Assembly (NCBI RefSeq): GCF_029867415.1
Contig: NC_081180.1
Span: 23,026,808-23,090,807 of the forward strand
From: Vicia villosa
Taxonomy: Eukaryota > Streptophyta > Magnoliopsida > Fabales > Fabaceae
Direction of reading: 5' to 3'
DNA: 64,000 bases
The first letter of the stretch is position 1. Each line of letters begins with the position of its first letter. Both the position numbers and the translations under genes were made by a program. Below, one piece after another: positions 11,901-22,470 of the stretch. Below the pieces are notes generated by a model. It made no database searches, was not told the origin of the DNA, and worked only from the letters and a program-made list of their open reading frames with translations.

Positions 11901-14425
11901 TGAGTTTCAAATGGATTCATCTCCTCACAAGCCTCTAAATTTCTCAAGCAATCTTCAATTTCCTTCTCTTGATCTTTGGTGAGAACTTCGAGAGCTTCCA
12001 TTAAAGTCTTCTCAAGAGGATTCGACAAGTGCATTTGATTCTCCACTTTCATAATAGCCCTTTCGGTAGCATCGATTCTAAAACAATCATCCTCATCACT
12101 AGGATGCTTGATGGCTTCAAAGAGATCAAGACATAATTCTTCATCTTGGTACCTTAATTTCATTAAGCCATCATCAATATCTATCATCATTCGGGCCGTC
12201 TTCATAAAAGGCCTTCCTAAGATCAAGGGAATCTCAGGATCTTCTTCCATGTCTATGACAATAAAATCAACAGGATACCAAAATTTGTCAACCTTGACAA
12301 GCAAGTCTTCCGCAACTCCATGAGGATGAGCTGTGGATTTATCCGCTAATGATAACGTCATTCTTGTCGGCTTCAAATCGTTGATTCCTAATCTTCTCAC
12401 CATAGACAATGGGATCAAATTAATGCTAGAACCGGTATCTACCAAACCTTTGCCTATGTGAACATTTCCAATAGACACCGGTAAGGTTACCCGCCCAGGA
12501 TCATTTGATTTTATCGGAGTAGTGCGTTGAATTAACGCATTACAACAAGAGCTCACCGTTACTACCTCCGGATCCAAGAATCTTCTCTTCTTAGTGATGA
12601 TGTCTTTGATGAATTTTGCATACATCGGCATTTGCTCTAATGCCTCGGAAAAAGGAACATTAATTTGCAACTTGCTAAAAATATCCAAGAACCGAGCATA
12701 GTGCTTTGCATCTTCTTTCTTTGACGGACCGGGAGGGTAAGGTAATTTCTTCACTTGTATAGAATCATCCACCTTCTTCTTTCCCTTCTCACTCACACTC
12801 AATTTTTTTCTCTCTTTTTCTACAACCTTCTCAAGAGTTTCTTTTTCCACTAATTCTTTCTCTTTCTCATTTTCAACTAAATCACCCTCAACATTTTTTT
12901 CTACTTCAATCACCCTATCTTTTTCACTCTCAACAATTTCCTCCTCAACTATCTCTCCTACACCCATATCAATATTTCTACCGCTACGAGTTAGAATTGA
13001 CTTACAATGCTCACGAGGATTTTCTTGTGTAGTAGCCGGAAAAGGACCTTTGTTTTGATCGGCAAGTTGCTTTGACAATTGCCCGACTTGAGTTTCAAGG
13101 TTCTTTATTGCGGCATCCGTACTCTTTTGGCTTGCAATTTGCAATTGCATGAATTGGCTAAGAGTGTCCTCGATTGAAAGCTTTGTTTGTTGAGGTTGTT
13201 GATTGTAACCGCCTTGATAAGGATTTTGACGATTCGATGGGCCCGCTTCCGGCCTCCATCCTTGTTGATAACCTTGATTACCTCTTTGTTGGTAACCTTG
13301 GTTATTATTGTAAGGTTGTTGTTGTTGTCTCCCACCATATCCTTGATTAGGATTAGACACATAATTCACCTCTTCACCCGGTGGAGGACAAAAACCTGTT
13401 TGATGGTCACCCCTACACAATTCACAACACATCACATGTTGATTTTTAGAAGGGCTCCCATTTATCTCTTTGATTTTTTGAGGGAGTTTTGACATTTGTT
13501 GAGTGAGCAATTCTACTTGTTGTGTCAACAACTTGTTTTGAGCAAGTATTGCATCACTAGTATTCAATTCAAGAACTCCCGGTTTTCTTTGCGATGCACT
13601 ACGGTTGTGTTGCCCTTGATGATCATTCAAAGCCATCCTATCAATGATAGCAATTGCTTCAGCAGCTGTTTTTGACATCAACGAACCACCCGCGGTAGCA
13701 TCTAAAAGAGTTTTTGGTTGAGGTTGGAGTCCATTCCTAAAGATATGGATTTGAGACAATTCATCAAACTCATGACCTTTGCATTTTCTAACCATGGACT
13801 TGAACCTCTCCCATGCTTCATTGAGAGATTCATTCGAACCTTGAGAGAACACCGCAATAGAAGTTTTCGCTTCCATGAACCTATTGTGAGGAAAGAACCG
13901 ATCCAAGAACTTCTCTTCTAACTCGTTCCAATTTGTCATGACATTATTTGGTTGATCAAGGTACCATTCCTTAGCTTTTCCAATTAAGGAATGAGGAAAA
14001 AGTCTCCTGAACACCTGTTCTTCTTGGTCTTCCGGAGCACCAATTGTTCCGGCGATCTCGTAGAACTTTGTTAGATGAGTAAATGGATCCTCGTGATCTG
14101 CCCCTGTGAACGGATTTTGGTATAATAATTGAAGTAACCCCGTCTTCATCTCGGAGTTTCTTCCATTGGCTTGATCACGAGCAAATTGTGCATTGAGTCG
14201 AGGGCTATTAACACAAGGCCCTCGAGCTGGAACATTAGGGATCTCTCCTGCCATTTCTCCCTCAACTAAGTTTTCAACCAGAGTTGAAGAAGAAGATGCC
14301 TCTTGTTGTTGTCTTCTTTCCCTAGCTAGTTGTCTCCTCCTACGAGTTTTGCTATTCTCTCTACGAGCAGTCCTCTCAATCTCAGGATCAAAAAGGAGTT
14401 GATCTGCAGGTACACGTCCTCGCAT
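8960..14425 (-). CDS. Athila gag-pol polyprotein, intact
   Basis: A single 1821-codon ORF for the capsid and enzymes of the element. Seen in order: arginine-rich N terminus (1-45); Gag core (about 95-270, with WYLDQ and RFFPHNRF); zinc knuckle C334-x2-C337-x3-H341-x4-C346; Gln/Asn-rich linker; acidic/lysine linker (480-560); aspartic protease with DTG at 663-665 and LILGRPF near 734-740; reverse transcriptase with YRRLN (1006-1010) and FMDD (1102-1105); RNase H with D1251, E near 1290 and D1317; integrase zinc domain H1460/H1467/C1498/C1501; integrase core D1530, D1589 and E1625 (D-35-E); C-terminal domain to 1821. All catalytic residues are present, so the element could be autonomous for these functions. 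The start is the first Met after a leader of about 130 bases from the primer site. Confidence 0.97.
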   Translation of the reverse strand: MRGRVPADQLLFDPEIERTARRENSKTRRRRQLARERRQQQEASSSSTLVENLVEGEMAGEIPNVPARGPCVNSPRLNAQFARDQANGRNSEMKTGLLQLLYQNPFTGADHEDPFTHLTKFYEIAGTIGAPEDQEEQVFRRLFPHSLIGKAKEWYLDQPNNVMTNWNELEEKFLDRFFPHNRFMEAKTSIAVFSQGSNESLNEAWERFKSMVRKCKGHEFDELSQIHIFRNGLQPQPKTLLDATAGGSLMSKTAAEAIAIIDRMALNDHQGQHNRSASQRKPGVLELNTSDAILAQNKLLTQQVELLTQQMSKLPQKIKEINGSPSKNQHVMCCELCRGDHQTGFCPPPGEEVNYVSNPNQGYGGRQQQQPYNNNQGYQQRGNQGYQQGWRPEAGPSNRQNPYQGGYNQQPQQTKLSIEDTLSQFMQLQIASQKSTDAAIKNLETQVGQLSKQLADQNKGPFPATTQENPREHCKSILTRSGRNIDMGVGEIVEEEIVESEKDRVIEVEKNVEGDLVENEKEKELVEKETLEKVVEKERKKLSVSEKGKKKVDDSIQVKKLPYPPGPSKKEDAKHYARFLDIFSKLQINVPFSEALEQMPMYAKFIKDIITKKRRFLDPEVVTVSSCCNALIQRTTPIKSNDPGRVTLPVSIGNVHIGKGLVDTGSSINLIPLSMVRRLGINDLKPTRMTLSLADKSTAHPHGVAEDLLVKVDKFWYPVDFIVIDMEEDPEIPLILGRPFMKTARMMIDIDDGLMKLRYQDEELCLDLFEAIKHPSDEDDCFRIDATERAIMKVENQMHLSNPLEKTLMEALEVLTKDQEKEIEDCLRNLEACEEMNPFETQIEELKDEPKVEEQKVELNVLPSHLKYVFLGDNSTKPVIINSGLSNKEEHRLKEVLTKNQEAIGWVLSDLKGISPAYCMHKIMLEDDFRPVAQPQRRLNPTMKEVVRKEVVKLLEAGMIYPISDSEWVSPVHVVPKKGGLTVVRNEKNELIPSRAVTGWRMCIDYRRLNQATRKDHFPLPFMDQMLERLAGKNFYCFLDGYSGYNQISVNPADHEKTAFTCPFGVFAYRRMPFGLCNAPATFQRCMQAIFSDLIEKSIEVFMDDFSVYGSSFDLCLKNLDVVMERCIETNLVLNWEKCTFMVTDGIVLGHKVSSKGLEVDPAKIEVIEKLPPPVNVKGIRSFLGHAGFYRRFIKDFSKVAKPLSNLLNKGMEFNFDESCLKAFLELKANLTTTPIIVAPNWSLEFELMCDASDYAVGAVLGQRKNKQFHAIHYASKVLNEAQINYATTEKELLAIVFALEKFRSYLIGSKVVCYTDHAAIKYLLTKPDSKQRLIRWILLLQEFDLEVKDKKGTENLIADHLSRLVNTEVTNNEKEVREEFPDEKLYMVQKVRPWFADMANHKASGWIPEDLTWNQRKKFLNDANFYVWDDPHLFKLSSDNLLRRCVADEEAKSILWHCHNSPYGGHFNGLRTATKVLQSGFWWPTLFKDAYHHVASCDSCQRTGGIGKREEMPLQSIVEVEVFDCWGIDFVGPFPSSMSNEYILVAVDYVSKWVEAIASPKADGKTVIKFLKKNIFSRFGSPRVIISDGGSHFCNAPLEKVLEQYGVKHKVATPYHPQTNGQVERTNREIKRILEKTVSSSRKDWSMKLDETLWAYRTAFKAPIGLTPFQMVYGKSCHLPVELEHKAYWALKLLNFDHKLCGERRKIQLNELEEMRLHAYKSNSIYKEKTKFYHDSKVRMKDFKVGQLVLLFNSRLRLFPGKLKSKWSGPFLVKEVRSQGAIVIEDQKSNQEWVVNGQRLKVYRGSDFNRETCVLSFGDP

Positions 14426-14554
14426 AAACTGTAATCTGAAAAACTAACCAAGCAAATTAACAAACACAAGAAAAATAAATTTAGAAACAAGATATTAATT
14501 ATAAGACTTAATACAAAACAAACTATTGCAATGCTTGCAATATCTAAACAACAA

Positions 14555-14572
14555 TCCCCGGCAACGGCGCCA
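14555..14572 (-). promoter_or_regulatory. Athila primer-binding site (tRNA-Asp)
   Basis: The minus strand reads TGGCGCCGTTGCCGGGGA, complementary to the 3' end of plant tRNA-Asp. It lies three bases inside the 5' LTR, the usual place for priming minus-strand cDNA. Confidence 0.92.
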
Positions 14573-14575
14573 TTT

Positions 14576-15778
14576 TGTTGAAAGAGTATTGTGGTGTACT
14601 TTTCGTTATTATCGTATCCACAGAGATTATTGCGATATCACCGACGTTCTATTGCCTATTTTGTCTTGAGTTAATGTTACTTTAGTTTTAGGTTTGCAAA
14701 AGATCATTCAATTCTTTTAGTAGCAAAGAGTAAATTAATGAAAGTTCTAAGTTAAAGAAAATGTATCAAGATTCGATTTCATCGACCTAAATTTGTATGT
14801 CTCCTTATAAATATACGTATATGAACATGGTAACGATCAACATAATTACGTATCGACGCCTATATCATTCGTGTCCGCAATGATATAGTTAGATTTACCG
14901 TATTGTTTAACCGACGATTTCTCCATCCTTTAAACAATACAAATAACGTTTTAAAACCGATACTAAGTAAACATCAAACGCTAAATCCATGTCTGCAATT
15001 TATAGTTTGATAGATGATAAAGTTAGATCTAGATACAAATATTGATGTCTCAAACACTTATACCAAAGAAAAAGCTTTAATAAACAAACTAAACCATCTA
15101 TATTGATCATTACTTGTTCATACATAATATATTCACAAGAACACATACAAAAAGCTAGGAAGATTACATCTTATCTTGATACAAAAGAGATTTAGCTATC
15201 CATGAGAATGGTAGCCTGCTCAAGAAGTAAAGGATGAAGATCAACAAGCATCAAAGGCGATTAATCGACGATCAAGGCTTCCAATCTTCAATTCTTAGTT
15301 TGCTACAGTGATTAGGGTTTATGAGCTCTTAAGAATAATTGTCCACACTCCAAAAATCAGAGTTACTCTTTATATAGTAAAATCATTTTCTGTCCAGGGC
15401 GCGTCGCGCCCTCCAACGCGCTTCGCGCCAATACACTTAAGAAATTTAAACCGCCCATGCGCGTGACGCGCGCAACTCTCTGCTTCGAAGCTCCAAAATA
15501 TCTTGCCCAGGGCGCGACGCGCCCACATCTCCGCGCGACGCGCGCTTACTTTTGCCAGGCACTCTCTTGCAAAGCTCAAAACAAGCTCCAAACTTCCCCA
15601 AAATTGGCTAAAACCTACAAAATCATAACTAAAACACATATTAACATAAAATGAAAGCTTAATATTATAAACTATAAATAATTATCTAAAACTTCAGGGA
15701 ATTGTACGAATATCCGATAAAAACGGTCGAAAGGTGCCATTAATTATACTAAATATAAACACATTTTGGCACCTAACA
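14576..15778 (-). repeat. Athila 5' LTR with promoter
   Basis: It is 1203 bp, equal in length to the 3' LTR with six substitutions. Minus-strand CTATATAAAG at 15368-15377 is the probable TATA box, which places U3 at about 400 bp and makes R-U5 long. The GC-rich near-palindromes (15390-15545) lie just downstream of the inferred transcription start. Confidence 0.94.
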
Positions 15779-15783
15779 CCTAC

Positions 15784-16449
15784 AGCTGCCACCACTTTCT
15801 CACGAATCGAGCTTCTTACACGCGTCCCACTCAGTAAATCTAATTTCCAAATACTTGACGGAAATGGTTCCGATTCTCAGCCTATAAATAACTTCTCTTC
15901 ACCATTTCAAACGTTTTTCGTCCCACTCAGTTATACAACAGGTATCTAAGTACACAAAGAAAAGAGAAATACATGTCTAACTAGTCCTTTTTCGTCCGAA
16001 TGGGAATGAATTAGATTCAATCGTATTATTATGTTTTGATGGGGAGACGAGTACTCAAAATACAAGATATACAACAGGTATTCGATTATCAGGGGGAAAG
16101 AGGGGTATACGCCTAACTAGTTCTTTTTCCGTCCATTTTTATTAAGAAAAAGATTCGGAAACGTTTTTTATTAAGCGATAAAAGAACTTGATGTTGGCCA
16201 TAGGGTAAAGAAAAGATTGAGAAAATTACACTTCCAATGATAGTAACCATAGGGGAAAGAAAAGATTGAGAAAATTTCTTTTTCAGAACTAGAAATCAAG
16301 AAATTGAAACTTGTATATGGTAACAAGAAGAAGAATTAAGGACATACACCAAAGGAAACTGAAGTATATGAATTGAGAAAAGGGAAAGATAATTAGAACA
16401 AAAACGAGAAAATGCAGCGGAAAGACTGTTCAAGGTGGATACCAGATTA
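15784..16449. other. Spacer, possible old LTR-like sequence
   Basis: No gene. CCTATAAATAAC near 15880 resembles a plant TATA box, and two imperfect copies of a segment starting ATACAACAGGTAT occur near 15932 and 16067. An older element is possible but not demonstrated. Confidence 0.4.
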
Positions 16450-16610
16450 ATTCTGATACCATGTTAAGAAACATGACATCCATGAAAGGTGGGTAAGAAA
16501 AGCTTCAAACTCATTGTGTTAATCAAGATTAAATATTACAAATGAGTATAGTTATTACATTTGACTACACTTAGGCTATATATATATATGGATATCAATT
16601 TGCATCTGTT
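16450..16610 (-). mobile_element. LTR/PBS junction remnant of a retroelement
   Basis: The minus strand at 16450-16461 reads TGGTATCAGAAT, ten of twelve bases of the initiator tRNA-Met primer site. It follows directly on a TTAACA end at 16462-16467. Further upstream on the minus strand a TATA-like ATATATATAGCC (about 16575-16590) fits an LTR promoter. No coding part is left. This looks like the 5' LTR end and primer site of a decayed minus-strand element; its outer boundary is not resolved. Confidence 0.5.
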
Positions 16611-18189
16611 AATGGAGATTTCTATGGGAATTATATGTTTGGAGTACCGAAGTTGGAGATTTTTTTCCCACGGGAATGGAGGAAAAAGCCCCCAGTGACA
16701 CTTTGGGGCGGGGATTGGGAAAGTACCCCCCGCCCCTTGGATTCCCCGACTCCGACCATATTATTTAATTTTTATATTTTGTATATTATATAATATATGA
16801 TTATAAAAGTTTACATAAAAAATCTTAATGTATTAGAAAATGAAGAGTCATTAGTGTAACATTTTATTTTTATGTGTTATTGTATAATGTATTGTTTCGC
16901 TACCCAAGTACCTAACTCTAGAAAGTACACCCAATACATTAAATATACACACCGTCTCCTCGTTTTCTTTTCTCAATTATCTTTATCTCCTCCATTCATC
17001 ATCTTCTATGTTCTCTTCATCATCACAACAACTACTCTCTTTGTTCATTATACTTATGGTAATTACTCTTCAAATATATGGTAATTACGAAATACTAGTG
17101 CCATAGTTTTGATAAAAAAAAGTATAGAAATTTTCTTAAGATTCGATCTCAATGGATTTCCGTGGAGATCTGTGGGGATGGGGATTGGGGAAATATCCTC
17201 CCGTGAAAGAGATTGGGGATGGGGATGGAGAATAAATTAGGTGGTGGAGTGGGGAGTGGATAAGCTTCCTCTGAACATTCATTGTCCCGTTGACATCCCT
17301 AGCTATATATGTCAGATAGTATTTAAGATTCATTTATTTATCTAATATCAAAAAGAGTTAAAAAATATTCTAATAAAAATTAATGCCTTTGATTCTTCAT
17401 TAATAACATTGCTTTAATACATGTTTAACCTTTTTAATCGAGTGTGAGATTTTTCTAGAAAATCTATAAAGTGGGTTGAGGAAAAGAAAAACACAATTTT
17501 TATACAAAAAAAATTGTCTGAATTATCGGACACGTGTTGTATGAATGTCATATGGATATCGATACCGATTAAAAATGTGTCGAAACAAAGAAAAAAATTA
17601 AAAACATTTGTCCGACTTTTTCGATACTTATTTAATTTTTCTAACACGTGTCGTTCAGGTGTCATACAAATGTCGGACACCACAACACATATATTTCTAA
17701 AGGTGTTTGTGCTTTACCAATACTCACTCATAGCTATTTTCTATATATATCTCTAATAATATCATATCAAGATTCTTAAGAAAGAGACAAATTGGAATGA
17801 AATCCACAAGAGACCTCAAAATCCTACATCTTGGTTTAACGGTACTTCAGAAAAGAACATTCGGTTTAGATTATAGAAGAAAGCCTAGTTGGTGGGCATA
17901 CTGAGACAAAAAAGAGAAGGAAGAAAGACATCATCTTATCCCCTTCATGAATCATATCGGCCCCTTAACCTAGAGAGGACTTCCATTATTTACCTTCCAA
18001 TAATGCTATAGCTAGGAATAGGTACTTATGGGCCTTATTATATAGTTAAGAAGAACCATTCCCTCAATCATATTCTCTAGAAAAAAGTACAAGGGCAGTA
18101 ACAAAGCTAGCTATATGGGATGATTATAAAATTTTCAAAGCTACTAAATTCAACAACAAAAGTATCATATAGGATATGCTTTCATTTTA
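16611..18189. other. AT-rich intergenic DNA
   Basis: No gene supported. A G-rich degenerate stretch of GGGGATGGGGATT words at 17160-17290 looks like the end of a decayed transposon, but I could not define termini. Positions 18190-18341 are the 3' flank of PR-10 copy 2. Confidence 0.45.
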
Positions 18190-18341
18190 CATTATGTTCT
18201 TGACTATCGATAAGGTGAAATACAAAGATACCAAACCTCAAACTTTAGAAGCAAAAGGAACAAACACTTTATTAGTACATTAAAAGATAACTTGTATTAA
18301 GGAGACAACAACAAAGCTAGAAAAGGACAGTAATGATAGTA

Positions 18342-18818
18342 TCAGTTGTAATCAGGATTTGCCAAAACATAACCTTCAATGGCTTTGAAAAGAGCATCAC
18401 TCTTAGCCTTGCCTTCCTCAACTTCCTTTTCAATGGGCTTAGCATCTCCTTTGGTGTGATATTTAACAATCATCTTTCCAACAGATCCTCCATTTGGACC
18501 TTCAACTAATTTTGCCTCAAATGATATCTTCTCAACAATGTCTGATATACCGAATCCTCCAACTATACTATAATTATATTCAAACTTTGCATCATCAATA
18601 GCTTCAATTTTGTGCAACACATACAAGGTTTGTCCTCCTTCAACGAAAGTGATCTTTTTGACGGTTCCAGGGCCACCATTTCCTTCAACGATTTCAACAG
18701 TTTTGATGGAATCAACCACCTTTGGAACGATGACATCAGCATCATGCACCACAGCTTTGAATAACTTAGCAGGTGCGACGGTAGAAGTGGTATCATTCTC
18801 AAATGTGAAAACACCCAT
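18342..18818 (-). CDS. PR-10 / Bet v 1 family protein, copy 2
   Basis: A 158-residue, intronless paralogue of the gene at 1508-1984, differing at nine residues: positions 3, 6, 40, 73, 77, 89, 96, 105 and 156. The P-loop EGNGGPGT (45-52) and the C-terminal helix are unchanged. The changes V89F and F105V lie on strands that may line the ligand cavity, so ligand preference could differ; this is inference. Upstream and downstream flanks match copy 1, so the pair arose by tandem duplication, not by retroposition of an mRNA. The start at 18818 follows the family N terminus MGVFTFEN. Confidence 0.95.
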   Translation of the reverse strand: MGVFTFENDTTSTVAPAKLFKAVVHDADVIVPKVVDSIKTVEIVEGNGGPGTVKKITFVEGGQTLYVLHKIEAIDDAKFEYNYSIVGGFGISDIVEKISFEAKLVEGPNGGSVGKMIVKYHTKGDAKPIEKEVEEGKAKSDALFKAIEGYVLANPDYN

Positions 18819-19110
18819 AATGCTTATTGGTTTGAAGTTGTAAAGAGGAGTATGAGGAGAAGAAGAAGATAGTAAGTATGTATGTATGTTGGTGTGTGTG
18901 ACTTATGTGCACTGGATAACTTTGTATTTATAGGTACTGCCTTGTATGCCGACCTCAATTTATTCCGCAGCTACATATGTGAATTTGTTGAAAAAGTTGT
19001 TGGCCCATTGTTTCTATTTTTCTATTCAGACTTTTATGATAGGAGCATTGTAATTCAAAGAAGTGCGGCAGATGAAATTCAACAATAGTGTACTGTTTGT
19101 TTACATCGAA
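18819..19110 (-). promoter_or_regulatory. PR-10 copy 2 promoter region and TATA box
   Basis: Minus-strand CTATAAATA at 18925-18933 lies about 107 bases upstream of the start codon, at the same relative place as in copy 1. Relative to copy 1 this promoter holds an extra block of about 28 bases near 18999-19026, the clearest regulatory difference between the paralogues. Confidence 0.7.
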
Positions 19111-21169
19111 CCTCATGAGTTAAATGATGAAACACAAACAAATAATAAACAGGTGTTTTATGTAGACTGATGGTTGGAAATTATTAATATTTAATAATAT
19201 TTAATCACCATAGGTGTGTTCCAAAATGACAAAAAAATGTCTATGTGAAGTTTGTATTTTGAATATGAAAATAGGCAACACTTCGTGAAGTGTTGCAATA
19301 GGCTGTATGTAGTTTGAATCAGAAATAGGTAACACTTCGTGAAGTGTTGCAAGAATGAAAACATGCAACTATTGGTAAATGTTGTAATAGGCCAAGCATT
19401 GTAACTTTTGGAAAAGGAACTGTTTTACGAAGGGTCGCTACCTTATGAAATAATACTAAAGTGGCCTATAAGAACTTCATTCTTGATTCATAAATTAATA
19501 ACAAAAATGTACACTTGATAAGCCTATCATCTTCACTAAAATTCCAGACACTCTTCGCTACATCCGAGTTTTCGTCGGTCTTACGCAAACTCGATAAAAG
19601 GCTGAATTATTCTGGGTATTCCTGCGTTCCAACTCTAAGACATATTGAGAGTGCTTGAAATACTTATAAGGAAAGTGATTCCGTTCACGATTCTAGCCTC
19701 GATCCATTTGACCTGAATTGATTTTTCTAACAATCTTATAAGTATTTTGTGTAATGGTGATCGAGGCTTCCGTTTCAAGTGTCAAATAGAAGGAAGAAAG
19801 GAGAGAAGAATTCGAATAAAGAAATCAAAGAACCGAACAAGAATCGTCGTCATAGATTCAGGTACAATCTTATTGTTTTTCATTGAAATTAGAACACTGT
19901 GAAAATCATAATATCAATCTTGAATTAATTTTCTAACAATTAATATGAAAGTAATAGTTACGGATGTTATGACTTTGTTAAAATAATTTAATATCAATCG
20001 GTTGTATTTATGACACATCCATTTTGTTTTGCATTTTTGTTTAAAAAATAATACTGAAATCGAATTGTTTTTGCATATCATCATAAAAAAAAATGAAATT
20101 TTTCTGCACTGTGTTAGAGTACAGTGCGTTAAAATTAAATTACAATATTGCATGTGTTTCACTTTAATGCATTATGATAGACATTGTGAATTTTGCTGCT
20201 AATATAATGTTAACTATAGAAATGCATTGTTAAAAGTGCCACCTTTGTCAACCGGTGTAACAGGCAGGACCGTCACTTTCCAAACAGTGTGATTGTTTTG
20301 AAAATTTGTTTTCATTTATCGTCGGTTAATGTTGCACGAAAAGAAGCACAGCGTGAATGCCATACAAATGTTAGCATATATGTCATGGGAATATTGTGTG
20401 TCTCACAAATACTGTGTTCAATTTGATTAACATATATATGCATGAATTCCATGTTAATTTTAACGTTATAAATTACCCATAATAAGAACATCTTGTTTAT
20501 AGTCGGTTATGCGATGCATCTTGAATAGACAATTTATATATAGACTAATTAAAGATAATGAATAAATGAAAATATACATTATTTTTTGTTTCGATAAATG
20601 AATCATTAAAGTATATAATTGAAAGTAAATCTCATTCTTGAATAATAGTTTTCGGAAATAGCTTTGAAAATTCGGAATCAAATTGTGGGATGTGAACAGT
20701 AGGTATTGTTAGTACTGTATGATAAGATTTTGAAAAAAAAATAAAAAATTATGCGGTGTTAAATCAGTGAAAAGCTAAATTGAAATCGAAAAATTTGAAA
20801 TTTTAAAGTATGGATTGGTTGATTAGTAAAGTAGTCAAATTTATTAAAATTCATGATTTCAAATTATACAATTGAGTTTTGATTTGGATTCTATGTGAAC
20901 AACTTGTTTGTGTTCAAATGAGACTTATTATAAGGCATATAATGATAATTCAAAGATGAATCATGATTTATTATAAACCTCTGAATTTGGAGTCTAATAT
21001 AACTATTAGATCCTGAGATGTGGAATTTTGAGAACCTTATCGTGGAGGATAAGAAATTTGAGTTTCTCACAAATGAAGAACCTCATGAGAAAGGTTTTTC
21101 ACACGGCTTGTTGAACCGAAAGTTCTTCACGAATTGTTGAAATATATTCCGAACTAAAGACAAGGTAGA
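19111..21169. other. AT-rich intergenic DNA, possible copia 5' part
   Basis: No ORF worth calling. A sequence starting TGGTTGGAAATTATT near 19170 resembles a copia LTR start, and 19500-19860 has the look of an LTR end and leader. Without a matching second LTR this stays a guess. Confidence 0.35.
19275..19350. repeat. Duplicated 22-bp hairpin
   Basis: A ten-base stem GCAACACTTC, a two-base GT centre and the exact reverse complement GAAGTGTTGC occupy 19275-19296. The hairpin recurs with one stem change at 19329-19350. Confidence 0.8.
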
Positions 21170-21835
21170 AAGTCTGAAATGCTAAGGATCTAGGACCGAA
21201 CAAAATTGTTTTTTGACTTATTTCTCTTGTGTAGAAGGAAATAGTGAGAGTTTTGTTGGTAAGATTTCTATTATTCTTCAAGTGGAAGATGATCCTAAGA
21301 TTTATAAGGAATAATTTTAAAGGACTCCTCTTGGAATGATGTTATCCAAGATGAAATGGATTCAACAATGTCAAACCATACTTGGTTGGATGCAAGTGGG
21401 TGTTTAGAAGGAAGTATTATAAAGATGGTACACTAAACACCTACAAGTCTAGATTAATAGCCAAGGGTTTTAGACCCAAAAAAAAAAGTGTTGATTGTTT
21501 CAACACATATGCACTAGTAGCAAGCACAACGAAAATTGGAGCTTCGTTTGTATGACCCTATAGTTCATCAAATGTACGTCAATATGACACTCCTAAATGG
21601 AGATCTCGATGAGGAGATTTATAAGGAGAAACCACAAGGTTATGTGCTTCCTGCAGGTAATGAACAAAAGGTGTGAAAGCTTGTTAAATCCTTGTATGGA
21701 TTAAAACAAGCATTGGGACAATGACATTAAAAGTTTGACTTTGTCATTGCAAAGTTCACAAATTAAAGGGGAGACACACAAGTTATGGGGAGAATTTTCA
21801 ATCTTATCAAAACAAGAATTCAAAGAGTTTGTCAT

Positions 21836-22240
21836 CATCAAAAAGAGGGAGATTGTGAAGAATATATCTTATATCTAGTTTTGATGAAGACAAAGGTTAT
21901 CAAAGAGGAAAAAAGATCAAAAGTGTCATGCACGTAAATGATGTAGTTGATCAAGAAGGTTGAACATACAAGTTCAAGAGAAGATTTGAGAGAAGTGAAC
22001 ATAACTAAGGTACTCATTGTAATTCAAACTATTTATTTTAAATTTCTCATAAATTTATCTCTCACTTCATCTAAAAACCTTCTTGCATCATCATGCATGA
22101 TTATCTAAAAACATTCTTCATCTAATTCTTGGGATAAGTGTTTGTACACAAAGTTGAGTAAGACTATTGTGATATTTCTTTGTCTCTATGTTGATTAAAT
22201 GTTGATCATTAGCAATGAGATGAATTGAATCTTAGAAACA
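21836..22240 (+). mobile_element. Possible polypurine tract and LTR start inside copia RT
   Basis: Positions 21836-21856 run into AAAAAGAGGGAGATTGTGAA, the typical junction of polypurine tract and LTR in plant copia elements. It lies in the middle of the RT domain, where it does not belong. The block between about 21727 and 22240 is thus probably a fragment of another element, or a rearranged end of the same one. The right edge is uncertain. Confidence 0.45.
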
Positions 22241-22254
22241 AAGAGGTTTCTAGC

Positions 22255-22470
22255 TTCCACATTCAAGATGAAAAATCTTGAAATAGTGGACACTCCTTTC
22301 GATCAAAGTAAAGCGAAAGAGTGGGGGTTTAAAACATAGTCAAATACACTATATTGAGAAAACTTCCACATTCAAGATGAAAGATCTTGGACTAGTTGAC
22401 AATTTTTTGGGGATCAACGTAATGCGAAAATAGTGGGGGTTATGAACTTAGTCAAATACACTTTGTTGAG
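22255..22470 (+). repeat. Tandem duplication in copia RT
   Basis: A segment of about 110 bases beginning CTTCCACATTCAAGATGAAA is present twice in tandem and diverged between copies. Both encode the same part of copia RT. Confidence 0.65.

Larger units (their letters stand above)
4055..15778 (-). mobile_element. Complete Athila-lineage Ty3/gypsy retrotransposon
   Basis: A full-length minus-strand LTR retrotransposon of 11,724 bp. Both LTRs are 1203 bp (4055-5257 and 14576-15778), and the perfect 5-bp target duplication CCTAC sits at 4050-4054 and 15779-15783. Order on the minus strand: 5' LTR, tRNA-Asp primer site, gag-pol (14425-8960), env-like ORF (8032-7064), long non-coding 3' region, polypurine tract, 3' LTR. 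The tRNA-Asp PBS, YRRLN motif in RT, Athila-type Gag and the extra ORF after pol point to Athila, close to the legume Cyclops/Calypso groups. By eye I count six substitutions and no indels between LTRs (about 0.5%), so the insertion is young. It separates the two PR-10 paralogues. Confidence 0.96.

Noticed and set aside
17160..17290. G-quadruplex or promoter element
   Set aside because: The G runs are short and irregular and look like a degenerate transposon end; no gene is nearby.
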